From NCBI RefSeq assembly GCF_963678635.1, contig NC_087067.1, positions 55,364,456 through 55,428,455 on the forward strand: a stretch of 64,000 nt of DNA, written 5' to 3'. This stretch comes from Symsagittifera roscoffensis (taxonomy: Eukaryota; Xenacoelomorpha; Acoela; Convolutidae). The position numbers and the translations under genes were made by a program. This document shows positions 22,967-35,042 of the stretch, in pieces. The notes under the pieces were generated by a model, which was given only the letters and a program-made list of their open reading frames with translations, had not been told where the DNA came from and searched no databases. Each line of letters begins with the position of its first letter. Within the stretch, counting starts at the first letter, position 1.

Positions 22967-23134
22967 TTTTCTAGATATGGAAGTGATAATGATAAAAGAA
23001 GATGACAAGTGCTTAAGTCCTTTTCAATTAAAATCGATACAGGTTACGTTTCTTCAATAAGAACACGCAACTCGACACGAGATAAAATAATATACAAGTG
23101 TTACAAGTAAAAAATTTCGTCGAAAGTTATTTTG

Positions 23135-24457
23135 TCAATTATTGTTCCGAGTACGCAAGCGGCGTTCACAATCTGTATTGCCAAGGGAGATTCTCTGTTT
23201 TAAAAAGCTGCCTGCTCTGAGTTCCTCGGTGCATACGCTTACGTTCTTACAAAGCTTGCTCAAAAAAACTTCTGTGCTGGGGCCGGCCGCGCCCTGAATT
23301 TCAAAAGCTAGCGGTTGAAAAAGATATCCATCATTTACAAGATCTTTATACTTGTCAATTTTTCGCTCTTCCGCTTCAGCGGCAGCCGTACCAGGGTTAC
23401 AAACAGACCCGGCATTAATCCTACAAGGAGCTAAGGAGTCTACTACCGTTACATCCCACAAGAGCTGCTTACCATCAGCCCATGGAATGATCGTCAAACC
23501 GTCTGGTCGCTTCTGATCGGTCCTGTAGAGGTGTCGTGGTTCTAAAACAGACGGAATGTGGCTAGATGAAAGACTCTGCTTTATAAAGGCATTCAGGTTT
23601 GAATGCCTAGAGAATCTCCCTGCACTTTTGAGACAAGAAAGACCATGTCAACCATCCTCGGTAACGTCTTTTCCGCACACGCATTTATGCCGTTCGCATA
23701 TTTTTGATCCTAATCGAAGTCCTATCGCAATTCTTAGTTGTTGTTTCGACAGTTTTAACCTTAAATTTTTGCAAGGGATGAAGTTCAACCATTGGGAGCC
23801 AAATCTATCTTGGAACGCGTTGAACCTTCTTACGTCCGTTGGTTCGAGTCGTAAAATCAAGTCTGCAATTTCGCCGTCAAAAATTGGCTCCGTCCAATTT
23901 TTTTGAATTTCATTTTCCGGAGCCATTTCAATTTTTCCAAGGTCAAACCACTGTTTAAGCGCATCATCATAGGTTACATCCACATGCTCCAAACCAAAAA
24001 TTTCGCTCAAGGCATCTTTTGCTCCTACTGCTGAGGCTAAGAAAGTGGGTAAAGCGAGTAGACGAGCGGAAGAAACGCCCAAGCCACCTTTGGCTGCCGG
24101 GAGAAATGCTTGTAAAAACTGGTTATCGTCCATTTTCACGTTAGTGACCTTGCATAACGAATTTCTTAGTAAGTTATCGTAGCGTTCCAAAAAATCAGTT
24201 TGCAAAAAACAAGGGCTTGTACGCAAACAATATAGGAGTTTTGGCATGCTAAGGCAATTTTTCAGGAGATAAAATCCATATTGGGTGTCTAGTTTGTCAA
24301 TGACATCCGAGATTTTTTCAAGCTCCTTAAATTTTTCGTCGAGCAATTCTTTTCGGCAAAGTTCGCCGATTGCATGTTCGCCGATTCCCAGAAATATGAC
24401 GTCATAAATCGATTTTTTTTTTAAAATTTCAAAATACCAGAATATTCTAGCCCTCAC
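23135..24457 (-). pseudogene. Retroelement C-terminal region, restriction-endonuclease-like
   Basis: One minus-strand frame of about 440 codons has a single in-frame TGA at 23648. The middle has a Cys/His cluster (ICERHKCVCGKDV, then HGLSC and RH after the stop). The C-terminal part has KRPDGLTIIPW followed by LLWDVTVVDSLAP and a Lys in KIDKYKDL. This spacing of Asp, Asp and Lys resembles PD-(D/E)xK restriction-like endonucleases. I recognise the block as the C-terminal module of an RT-bearing element common in invertebrate genomes, but I cannot assign the clade. The N-terminal part is helical and ends in GLRLGSKIC, which is typical of the same module. No RT domain is preserved upstream, so the copy is 5'-truncated. 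Confidence 0.6.
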
Positions 24458-24910
24458 CGTTTGGCCAATCGATCCAATAACGCACCTACTCCCTCAAAAT
24501 CACCAACTCGGGAGGCTCACTGCTAAAAACTCGAATATGCTGAATCTGCATTTTGATCCATTCTGATTGAATATCACATTTCCTCATCTTGACGCAGCAT
24601 AAAGGTAAAAAAAAGGATTTTGACTGGACTTTAGCGGACTGAACTAACCCATGATAAGCGGTTAGTGGGAATTTTACAAATCAGCAAATAAAAAAAAAGA
24701 CAACTAAATTAATTTAAATTTTAAAATCGAATTATAAAAGTCAAAAACAAGGAACAATCTCACCCGAGCTCAGTAGGTCCAGCGGCGCACCACCAGACTC
24801 CTCAAGCCAGTTCCAGTTTCCCACCTCCCCACAGAAAGCCACTTGACAGGCCTGTCTCTAAAATCCCTCAGAGGGCGCTCCACATACAGGCACAAACATC
24901 AAACATAACA

Positions 24911-24940
24911 AATCTATTTAATAAGTTTATCACAACAATT
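24911..24940 (+). repeat. 30 bp perfect direct repeat (left copy), probable target-site duplication
   Basis: Thirty bases beginning AATCTATTTAATAAG are repeated exactly at 27037-27066. They bracket about 2.1 kb that contains the CR1/Jockey-like RT, as expected for a LINE target-site duplication. Confidence 0.85.
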
Positions 24941-25199
24941 AGGCTAAAAGAAAAAATAATATGGTGAAAAATCTCTTCCATACGTAGCACCATATATGTT
25001 GCGACGTATGATTTGCATGGTGAAAGGTTTTGATATTTTACAAACAGCTTGCATATCGATGAGAAACCATTTTATTACTATTTTACTCAATTAAAAAGCT
25101 ATTTTGAGGGTTTTCGAAACCAACGTATGAGCTACGTATGAGTAGTCATTTTCCATGCAAATCATGCATGGATGTGCATGGTTACCCATTATCTTCTAT

Positions 25200-26512
25200 G
25201 GTCTTTCTCTGAACTGGTTTTTTCAAGTATTTGGTCAACGAGATACATGTTTAGGTCAAGTTGGGGGTCTTTGAAGATTATATTGTGACATTTTTTCAAA
25301 TTAAGACTCATGGAATTATCTTTGCACCATAAGTTGATCGTGATTAGGTCATGTTAGAGCAGGGAAGGGTTCGTTGCAACAATTTTATAATCGTCTGCGT
25401 AACCATAGCACGAGTTGGTGAGTGATGACGGTAAATCGTTGATGAATGTAATGAAGAATACTGGCCCTAACAGTGAGCCTTGAGGTACGCCGCTACAAAC
25501 TTCAAGATGGCTGGATACTGCCGCACCTATTCGTACTTGCTGTTTTCTGTTGGTTAAGTAGTTTGCTAATAGTTTAAGTGCGTTTCCTGATATGCCACAT
25601 TTATTGAGTTTATATATGCACAAGTCGTGAGGAACTTTGTCGAAAGCCTTTTCGAAGTCTAAGTATATTGCCTGTAGAGACTTGATATTAGGGTTATCAA
25701 AGTCATCATAGATTTTGTCGAGGAATTGGAGCATTTGCAGAGTTGTCGATCGTTTAGGACAGAAGCCAAGTTGGCTGTCATGGATTTGCGAGAAGATCTT
25801 TGGTGACATTTTAAGGAAGATCAGTTTCTCTAAGACTTTGGATACTGCAGTTAGCAGGCTGATGGGCCTGTAGTTTGTGAACGATTGCTTATTTCCATTT
25901 TTAAAAGTTGGGATGATTTGGCTAAGTTTCCAGATCGTTGGAAATGTTGCTTTGTTGGTGATGGTGTTATAAATCAGTTTTAGAGATGAAGTTATGCTAC
26001 CTGCTAAATTGGTTAGGACTGTGTTACCGAGTCTATCTGGTCCTCTTGCTTTTTGGAGGTTTAATGTTTTAAGGATGTCGTATATTTCATTTTCAGAGAA
26101 ATTGAAGCTTTTGATTGAGCCAGGTAATTCAGCTATTGGTAAAATGTTTTCATTCTGTTGAATGTTAAAAACGCTTACGAAGTAATTGTTTAGAAGATTA
26201 GCTTTACCGTGCTCTGTTGATTCGGTTTTTTCATTCCAGTACATTGTTTTTGGAGTACTTGAGTTTTTTCGTATGCTTTTAAAGTATTTTTGGAGCTTTG
26301 AGAAATTTCTGCCCTTGAAAGTTGATTCTTCGAAATTTTCCTGATCTAATTCGGATAAATGATCTACAAGGTTTTTAAGTCTTTCAAGATTGCGGTTATT
26401 AGTATGAGTATTTTTAAAGGCTACTTTTTTTGATGCTGTGTTGAGTCTTTTGATAATATTGAAGGTTTCAGGGACGGAGATTTTTATTAACTCTGATAAA
26501 CTTTTAGCATCC
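25200..26512 (-). pseudogene. CR1/Jockey-like non-LTR reverse transcriptase fragment
   Basis: The frame is open from just below a TGA near 26515 to a TAA at 25354 and stays readable for about 50 codons beyond it. RT motifs run in order: LNLQKARGPDRLG, SQIIPTFKNGNKQSFTNYRP, ISLLTAVSKVLEK, QLGFCPKRSTTLQ, AIYLDFEKAFDKVPH, VCSGVPQGSLLGPVFF and the catalytic CYGYADDYKIVA. These are typical of the Jockey/CR1 group of LINEs. No endonuclease domain is visible upstream and the tail is cut near 25195. The insertion sits between perfect 30 bp repeats. Confidence 0.88.
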
Positions 26513-27036
26513 TGTCATGTCCTGACTTGAATTTAACTGATATTTGAATTAGTTTTGACAAGGATGAGGTGCTGAGAGTTGGGGGGGAAAGGGTTGATCC
26601 ATCTTCGATGGAGATGATGATTTTTATCTACTGAACAAAAACAATAGTAATATAATAAGTAGTAGCCCTGTTTTTAGGAGTGACCTCGTGGTCTGGGGAT
26701 ACTGAGACCCAGCCATGAGCTCACTATTTTTGCATGTAATTCAGTTAATTTGAGCGTTCTGGTCGAAGCCGGAGAACAGTAACGTTTTTGTCGACCCGAT
26801 GTTGGAAAAGACCACCGAAAAGTACTGGCTTGGTAGAGACGGTGAAAAACATGCAAAGCTTTGTTTAGACGCTAGCCAGTCGTCTTAAGACTTAGTTTTG
26901 TTATCCGTCGATATGTATCTTCCGGGCGAATGTTACACTAGCTAGGAACGGACGGGACTTTTTTCGTTTCGAATAAGGTGTTCTTGTTCCTAGCTACAAC
27001 TTTTCTGAAAACACACAGTTTGAACGAGGGAAGAGG

Positions 27037-27066
27037 AATCTATTTAATAAGTTTATCACAACAATT
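27037..27066 (+). repeat. 30 bp perfect direct repeat (right copy)
   Basis: Exact match to 24911-24940; the second half of the probable LINE target-site duplication. Confidence 0.85.
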
Positions 27067-27143
27067 CCAAGGATTTTGACAGGAATATGTGATGAAGGGA
27101 CTTCTGACTGTAACCTTGGTTACTATGATGCTTTTGACCTGCT
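27067..27143 (-). repeat. Inverted-repeat arm (right)
   Basis: Reverse complement of 22889-22966 with about 80% identity. It begins immediately after the right copy of the 30 bp duplication, so the LINE landed at the inner edge of this arm. Confidence 0.7.
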
Positions 27144-27153
27144 GATACGTAGA

Positions 27154-27800
27154 AAAATTTTGAAAATAAACATGTAATCCAAAAGTGACCCTTGCCCGGT
27201 TAATCGTAGAAACTGCTCTTTCTTAAATCGAACCAGGCTAAATAAAATTCGTTTGACGAACCATTTTCTGACGGCATTCTGGTCGAATTGCACATTGTTT
27301 TCTTAGAAGGCACTAAGCCTGGTTAGTTTAGCTTTATTCATTCCACCTTAAAGTCTCTCTCCGAATTTAAATTGAATTAAAATTCAAGATAGAACAGATA
27401 TCATGTATGTAAATCAGAATGGACAGCAATTTGTACATTTAGATTATAACAAATGAACAAATGAAGAACTAAACTAATTCTAAAAGTCTGGTGTCGTCAT
27501 GTCATAGTGCATTTGTTTCAGCGTCTCTTCAGAATCTTTGTTGTGTGTTACATCAAGTCTATTGGATCAAGCTTTGTTCTTATTTGGTTTTTTAGTATCA
27601 AATATAGATTTTAAAAGTTTATACAAAATTTACATCGTGAAAGATAAAACAGCAGACGTATTTGTTCTTTTTTCAAAACTAGTTTTCTTCTTAACAATAA
27701 TTCGTTTGGAGGGGAAATGTCTGATTTTTTCGCAGCAACTGAAAAGTCTGAATATCTATTTGGATTTGGAGGATCATTATCACTATTTGGGAGTGCAGCC
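27154..27800. other. AT-rich stretch without a supported gene
   Basis: No domain or repeat is recognised. Open frames here run into the adjacent MITE and have no coding character. Confidence 0.4.
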
Positions 27801-27802
27801 TG

Positions 27803-28825
27803 TATTTAGACAACCGCGTATTCATCCTCGTCAGTATTTAGACAAATACTGTATGAACGGGGCTAGGTCTTTTAACAGACCGACCTCTTACCAGACCACA
27901 ATGCATTATTTCAATTGAGATAAATTTAAGTTAGTGGAAGATTCACAAAGGAAGCGGTTAGAACAAACAAAGCTTAGCTGAGAAAACCGTGAAATCATGG
28001 TCTTTAACCAGACTAAACGGCGTCAATACATCTGTCAATCAAATTTGTTTATCGAGTCTGGTAAAAGGTCCATGTTATAACTTTTCTGGTAAAAGGTCGG
28101 TCTGGAAGGGTGGGTATTCACAAGTACCAAAATGATAAATCAGTCCCATTTGTACCAAAATAAAAAATCAATTGCGTTAGCACCAAAAATATTCAATTGG
28201 CCTAAGACTATTAAGCCGACTACTTTAAGCTCTTGGTTTAAGGTCGCCGGTGGGCGTGCTACGCGCGCGTCGACGCTTCGCGGCAATAACCGGCTCTAAT
28301 TTTTGTGTAGAGTGCTACCCTCTGTTGGCAAGCTCGCAACACGGCGCGACTGCGGCAGTCACTATTCTGCTGTTTAGTTTTCTTCTGTTTGAACAGTAGA
28401 AAATTAATGTAATATTTCGTTGGCTCACAATTCGACCAATCAGAAATCGAGTTGAATAATTTTGGTACAAATGACCGTTGGTACAAATGGGACGTCACCT
28501 GGTAAAAGGTCGGTCCCCTGTATGAACTAATCAAAATCGAGAAAAGACATAAATAATCCAAAATAAATAATAATTATTTATTAATTTCTTTGTTCACGGT
28601 TCCCGAGTACCACAACTCGGCCTGTCGTTGCACACCGTTTTGGATGGTTTGATGCTGTGCGTTTTTACTATATTGAAAGTGTCTGTTTCTGTTCTGTATT
28701 TTTCAGATACAAATTTTAATTAACTGTTGACTAAAAAAAAAATTAATTTCTTTGTCTCGATTCTGATTGGTTGAAACAGTATTTGTCTAAATACTGACGA
28801 GTCTGAATACGCGGTTGTCTAAATA
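27803..28825. mobile_element. MITE-like element of about 1 kb with about 50 bp terminal inverted repeats and TA ends
   Basis: The left end (TA then TTTAGACAACCGCGTATTCA, continuing to 27852) is mirrored at 28776-28825 as its reverse complement with few mismatches. The outermost dinucleotide on both sides is TA, as in Tc1/mariner-type target duplications. It encodes no transposase. Internal stretches resembling CTGGTAAAAGGTCGG recur near 28066-28100 and 28500, which suggests a composite or nested structure. Confidence 0.75.
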
Positions 28826-28883
28826 CTGCTATGTAACCACCATTTTGTAATATAGTACTAACTTTAAAACGGTTACTTAGCCG

Positions 28884-29087
28884 TATTTAGACAACCGCGT
28901 ATTCAGACTCGTCAGTAACTAGACTAATACTGTAATAACAAATCAAAATCGAGACAAGGAAGAAGTTAATAATTAATAATTATTTATTTCGTAAATTTGA
29001 TTTCTCATCTCGATTCTGATTGATTAATATGGTAATTGTCTGCTTACTGACGAGTATGAATACTACTACTACTCGGCTGTCTAAATA
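28884..29087. mobile_element. Second, about 200 bp, MITE of the same family
   Basis: It has the same terminal motif (TATTTAGACAACCGCG at left, CTGTCTAAATA at right), TA ends, and subterminal blocks (ATCAAAATCGAGAC and its inverse) shared with the larger element 58 bp to the left. It is non-coding. Confidence 0.75.
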
Positions 29088-30595
29088 CAGACCGCAGTCC
29101 CGTTAAAACTTATTTTCACGAAGTTTTGGATACTGAGAAGCTGTTGGACAGCCAATAAGCAGAGTGGTCCAAGATTAGAAAGGGTCTGAAAGCAGAAAAT
29201 TATTGGTTTGTACGGGGTAATGAGTAATAAAATTATGATAATTGACAAAACTACCCAGTAAATGATTAATTTATACATTAATTGAGTAATTGATTATTCG
29301 AAAATTATACATCAAATTTCTCAAATCAAGTATAATAACTTCGTTTCTTCTGTAATATTGACATTTCAATTTTTTTTACCGAATAGCTTAAAAATGTTAA
29401 TATTTTTCAGTTTTTCTGCTCATAGATCACTGTGCTTTTTGATCCGCCTCGCGAGTAGCAGATAAAGGGGAATTTGCCTGGTTAAACTTAGTGGACTGTC
29501 TCTTTAATTCGTTGTATACTTGTTTTTTGTTCCGACTGTTTGAAAAAAATGGGGAAGAACTTAGTATTCGGGTGTGTTTTAGTTTTAAAGTTTTCTTTTT
29601 GTTTTCCTCGCAAAATCAGGAAAAAAATAATCCGAATGGGTCGAGTGGTATATCATATTGAAGCCCTTTCGGTCATGATTCGAAGGACCTTAAAATTTTC
29701 AGTTGAACTTTCTCAGTGTCGACAAAAAACAGGTTTGATTTTTTTTTATTTCGAGCTAATACGGTGAGCGAGCAGATTTTCAATAGCTTATTTATGTTTA
29801 ATTTAAGCCATGAAATTTTATTTTACTCGAGTAAAATTAGTTTATCGAGTTTTTATTTTTTTTTCAATTTTCTAGTCATTTTCTACAAAATCTGTCTACT
29901 AATTGGCCGATTTTACTATGACTGTCGAATATGCCTATTTTCAATTTTTTTAATCAGATGTTTATTGCACCACACAGAAAAAACGTTTCTAATTTGAAAA
30001 ACTAAATTGTGTATTTTTCTCAAGAGTATGGTCGGAACCTTCTGTCCTACTTGCAAAGTAACCAAATATCCTTGTTGTATTTTGTGTTCCGGTTTAAACA
30101 AGTTCAACAATTTAAATTACAATTGGTTTAACCAGAATACAAAATACTGGACAAATGTCTGAATGGCGCGTACGATTTCGTTGGTAGCGATTATGTGAAT
30201 TTGAAAGACTCAGCTCGTGATTTGAGGTCAGAGACTGACATCGTCTTCGAACACAAGAAACCACGACTATTCAAATACGAGCAGAATATCTGCTTCAGAG
30301 CAGGTGCGCCTATCTACAGATTACCAAGGAGCGTTAAATTCACAGACGGAATAGGGCTGAAAAAACAAATTCTGTTCTTTTCATGGAGACACTTTGAAAC
30401 GAACTTATCTCCAGTACTTTTTAGAATTTGAACAGCAAATCATCTTGTTTAAGGGAGTAATTCCGGGCCCTCAGGGCGGAATCCATAATAATCCATACAT
30501 ACACACAATTGCACGGTAATTGTCAAATATTCCATTTAGATCCCTTCTACACCTGCAAAAAAGTCGAATGAAGTACGAACTTATAATGGTGGGTT
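29088..30595. other. AT-rich stretch without a supported gene
   Basis: Homopolymer-rich sequence with short chance ORFs only. I see no RNA gene or repeat structure. Confidence 0.4.
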
Positions 30596-33500
30596 GTTCT
30601 TTCTTCTTCTTTCTGTTACGACCCCTGGGGGTCCTAGATTTTGGGACTTACGCAACGCTTACTCCACTCCTTGGGATGTTTGTTTCTTGTGTGTCTGGCG
30701 ATGTTCGTGGAGCTTGGCTCGGTGCCACAGATGTCACGGTTGACGCGATTGCTAGGCTCTGGTTTCTCCTTGGCCCTTTCTCTCGTTCGTGGTTCGTCCT
30801 TGGCCCTTTCTCTTTGAATACTCACTGACAACTGGAACATGCGAACGCCGAGTGCTGTTTTTGATGTGTTTTTCTTTCGTGTTGTGTCCTGCCTGACTTT
30901 TTGGCACAACTGCTGTCACAGCCTTCCCACCGACCCCTAAAACCTTGTTTTCTGTCTTCAGTCGCAAATTGGGATCTTTTTGGCTTCGGGTCTCTGCTGC
31001 TGACATTACACACATTACACATCTGTGCTTCATATTCTTCGATGAAAGCGGTGCACTCTCTTATCAGCGCATTCCACCTCTTCCGATCCCGCGTCAGGTT
31101 CTCCAGAGCCATCCAGACCTTCCCGGTTTCACTGAAGAGCCTGCGCCAGTATGCAATGGTTCCATTGCTGAGGCAACCTTTTGTGTAGGTTATCGCTTCC
31201 AGTGGCCACGGACTGTACGTTTCACGATCCTGGATTTGGGCATGCGCAACACGTGGCCGATTCGTTCTAATGCTCTTTTCTTCATTCTGCACGGCAGCGA
31301 TACAATTTCCAGTTCTTTCCTTGCCTGGTAGCTATTCGTGTTGGTCTCTGACATAAGTTGCAAGGCGAGTCCACGCGCCGCATTCCAGATAAACCAGTAT
31401 GCTTTGTCAACCACACTCTGCAACTTGTTCGTATCTGTGGTTGACCACGGCCGTGCTGCTGAGTCAAACAGCCTTGTCCCCTCCACTGTCGCTTGCACTA
31501 TCAGCGCTTTGGCCTTTTTCGGCAACGTTGATTTCCACAGCCAGCGCTTTACTTTGAGTCAGGTGCAGAGGCCTCGTTTGATTCGAGCGGCTCTATCGTC
31601 TTGTTTTCCGATCCTTGTCTCCAGCATTCGGGTTTTGTTGGCAGTTTCAGTGGCAAAGCATATGTTCTCCTCTTTTCCGTCTTGGCATTTCTTTTCAAAC
31701 TGTGCTAATGCCAGTTTGACCGCGGTTTTCCCATCTTTTAATTCGGTGTTCCAGTCCACTAGGGTTGAGTCGTCCGCGAATAGCGAATCAGTGATGGTGA
31801 AATTTTGTTGCGTACTGCTTCTTGTTGCCTTTCGTTTGTCTATCGGCGACAGGTTGCTGCCTAGCCGCCAACTTCATTCCAGCCCGCATTCTTCACCATT
31901 TGCCGCTGAAATTTCCCCTCTTTTCCTCTGGGCAATTCTGATTGCTTGCGTGTGATAGCTGTTGTATAAGATAGGGGAAGTTGCACTACCCTCCCTCAGC
32001 CCTGTTGTGGTAGCCACTTCTCGCTAAGCCCCTCTCGGCCTTTCACCTTATAACAAGTGCCTTCATGAAGGCCTCGGATGATTGTCATTACTTTGGGTGT
32101 TACACCAATTAGTTCCAAGATCCTCCATAATATCGGTCTCTTTTTGAGGTTTGTGTGTTCAATGGCTTGTGTGTCCTTGACCCCGATACTTCCTGAAGTC
32201 TGGTACAGCTTCCGCGTGTCGCAGGAACCCTCAGCATCTTTTGCCTCTTCCACCACTCTTAGCCACCAATCTTCTTGCCAGCATTTCTTATCGCTCTGGA
32301 ATTGCCTCCTGGCACTCTTCCCGGCCTCTCTCCAGTGTCTGATTGTAGCCTCGCTGTTGGACTCCTCAATCTTCCGTCTTGTGCCACATATTTCTTTGGC
32401 TGTGCTAGACGCAATAGCTGTCAGTTTTCTAATCAACTTCGCCCTGTTGTTTGTGTAGTTTCTCGTCAACCTTGGGTTCTTACTGATTCTTCGGTCCAAG
32501 TTCCCTGAGCATGTCCCAGTTTATAACAGCCCGCCCACGGTTTGGTTTACCTGGTACTCTACACTATTTTGCAGATTTACTCCTGGCGATGCGGCTTCTC
32601 TGCGACTGTTTCATGGCAAACCCATCTATTTCGTGCCATGACTTGTATGCCGGATTTCTCCAGGTGCCTCGGTTGCTGTGCCAGAAAAAGCTGTTTACCC
32701 AACATAACTGATGCTCATGAGTCATGACACCAATCAGTCAGGTTTCTCCCCGCTGCATTTGTCTTTCCAAGGCCGAAATGGCCCGCCGCTTCATCAGCTT
32801 CCCTTACCTGAGTATCTCTAACTGTCGCATTGAAGTCGCCGCCTGCTATCAAGATCTCACTGGTCTTTTTGGCCTGGAGCTTGCTGTTGACTTCTTCTCG
32901 GTACTCTTTGAACTTGTGATATCCTATGCGGTATCGGGTGAAAAACTAATGATAATTCAAGAATGTATTCTGGTTTACTTGAATTAAGTTTTCTTTTCTT
33001 TTTCTAAAGTTAGTCACTGAGAGTGATACTGCAGAATCAAAACTCTGAGTTCTTAGCTGTGTGTCATTGTCACTGCACACATCACCTTGGAAACATCATA
33101 ATAATAATAATTGATGCCACTGAAGGTTAGTATTACATCATGCAATTACTTCTATTGCAGTAGCAGTATGACATACCCCCCTCAAGAGGAAAATAAATTT
33201 TTCAATATATGAAATAATTTATGTTAAAAAGAGTTTAATACACTCAGTTCACAGATAGTTTCTGAATTTGGAAGATTAGTAGGTTGTATTTTCAATTCTT
33301 AGTTTTCTTCGAGGTTGATTCTCCAGCAAGGATTCCAATCCGTTCCTTTGTCCAGCGTTGCATAGCCGAATTTTCTCCGGAATAAATCTCTCTCTAGTAT
33401 ATGTAATTTGGACTCTACGGGCATGTCACTTCTTTCTTGGAAGTCTGTTAGTCTCTTCCGGTATTCCTGGAGTGAGCCTTGAGAAGTGCTCCCCCTGACA

Positions 33501-34164
33501 ACTCCTCCGATACTTCCTTGATGAAATGTTTGACTGGGTCTCCAAATGGCTTTGGCTCTTTACTCTTAGTTTGTCTAGAACTTCGTCTTACTCCTGATTC
33601 TTCAGCGCTAGAGTCATCAGAAACCCCCTGAGGAGGCTCAAATATTTTGTTCCTTTCGGATGCAGTAGCAGTATGACAGAACTCGTCCGGTGCGCAGTTC
33701 CATAGCGGTTGGCAGACTCTTTGGCATCCTAGTTCGCTCCAGTTCTTTTGCCCACGTATCCCGTAAGAAGACACCGCTGCTTGGACTAGCACCCCATTTA
33801 TTTCTCTTGACTTGATCCACTTTATGCTTGGGGTGTCTTCTTGCATCTCCGATAAGAGTACTATTTCTGCTTTTGTCTTTGCCACAACTCTTAGCATCTC
33901 GCAGAATCTCTCTCTCCTCGGAAAGCTGGACCTCGCCTTCCTGACATTCCATGTCCAGGCTTCAGTAAATCTGTGCTTTCCAAGGGTCTTCGCGGTATTA
34001 GTCCATTTCTCATCACGCAGGATTATCCTCCGTTTCCTTCTTCTTTTCCGATGTCCCATTCTTCGTAGCATTTTACTGTTCTGGTCTGGTTCCGGCGACG
34101 GTTCTCTGGTCAGTGTGCAGCAGTCGCCAAGAAACTCCGTGTTCCAACAGTCGTTTTCGCCCAA
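30596..34164 (-). pseudogene. Degenerate LINE: endonuclease, RT and zinc-finger tail
   Basis: Reading on the minus strand, 34164-33677 contains the start of an APE-type endonuclease (AWTWNVRKARSS, then EIVLLSEMQED). This continues after an LTR-element insertion as IAGGDFNATVRD near 32830. RT sequence follows through several frames. GVTPKVMTIIRGLHEG lies in 32499-31996, and the catalytic FADDSTLVDW near 31755-31790 (another frame). The thumb/C-terminal region lies in 31525-31190 and ends in RIGHVLRMPKSRIVKRTV. The tail (31292-30630) has Cys/His spacing of C2H2 fingers. The copy ends near 30596 in a GAAAGAAGAAGAA-type 3' terminus. There are multiple frameshifts and stops, so it is non-functional. 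Confidence 0.75.
32940..33676 (-). mobile_element. LTR-retroelement remnant inserted in the LINE
   Basis: On the minus strand a short polypurine tract (GAGGGGGGTA, ending at 33176) is followed by TGTCATACTGCTACTGCA, as expected for the start of a 3' LTR. The LTR would run 33175-32940 and end in TTTTTCA. The same 18 bases recur at 33676-33659, directly at the broken LINE endonuclease, and jump at once into internal coding sequence (RRSSRQTKSKEPKPFGDP). So most of the 5' LTR and interior has been deleted. No clear target-site duplication is visible. Confidence 0.6.
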
Positions 34165-35040
34165 ATTGGAGCAGTCCCAGTGTATCCACTTGCTCCAAAC
34201 CTTGCTTTTAACCGACCACGTCTTCTGTGTGACTGCTGCTTGGCACTTTGCAATTCCACTTCGACGACGGACCTGGATTTGACTCCAGGTCGTTCTGTAG
34301 GGCGTCCTGGATTATGAATGTTAAGTGCCTAGCTCCCGTTATCGCCTGGTTTCTCCTCGAAGGTCGACTGTTCCTCCGATGGGTTTGATGAGAGTGTTCC
34401 GCTCGACTGCAATGTGTTCGTCATCAGTTTTTTAACATAGAAACAAAAATAAGGTAGTCGAATTGTTATACGAATCTCGAATTGAAGGTTACTGTGAGCT
34501 CGTTTCTGTCATCTTCATTGTCTGTCAGATGACATCGCATAATTGAAAAGGAAAAGCTCAATTCGCACGATTCGCCTTGATGAAATGCACAAGCATGGTG
34601 TTCCCAGGGCTTCTCCACCATTTGAAGCAAATTTTTATGATTGAATTGCTGACCTATTGCTCAAAAAAAACATTTTTTTCCATCATCTTCAATCCGCTTG
34701 ATAAAATAGCAGTTTAAAAATAGTTCCGTCAAGCATTCTCAGCCAAGTAATTGTTGTAATGCAAACTAGACTTTATCATTCTGATTCTAGTGGAATTTGA
34801 TTGAGCTATCCGTTTTTAGGCTTGCGAGCAATAGTGTAAGTGTAGGAACCCTCTTGTTTGGAAATGTATAAAATTCTGGTATGTAATTTTTGAATCAGAG
34901 AAATAAATTATTTTCTTTTCTTTTTTTCTAACCTAACTCGCAAATAAAAATGTTCACTTATTCGGAAGTTTCTTTGTATCATTGTAAATAGCCTTGCATC
35001 TGTTCTCTGTTTGAATTGTGCCTTGTGTTTGTGATATATA
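34165..35040. other. Upstream end of the LINE and AT-rich sequence, no gene supported
   Basis: The first 200 bp can be read as decayed LINE ORF upstream of the endonuclease. The rest is AT-rich with no recognisable feature. Confidence 0.4.
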
Positions 35041-35042
35041 AA

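Noticed and set aside
27538-27918. 126-codon plus-strand ORF
   Set aside because: It reads into the MITE terminal repeat and has no motif or coding bias.
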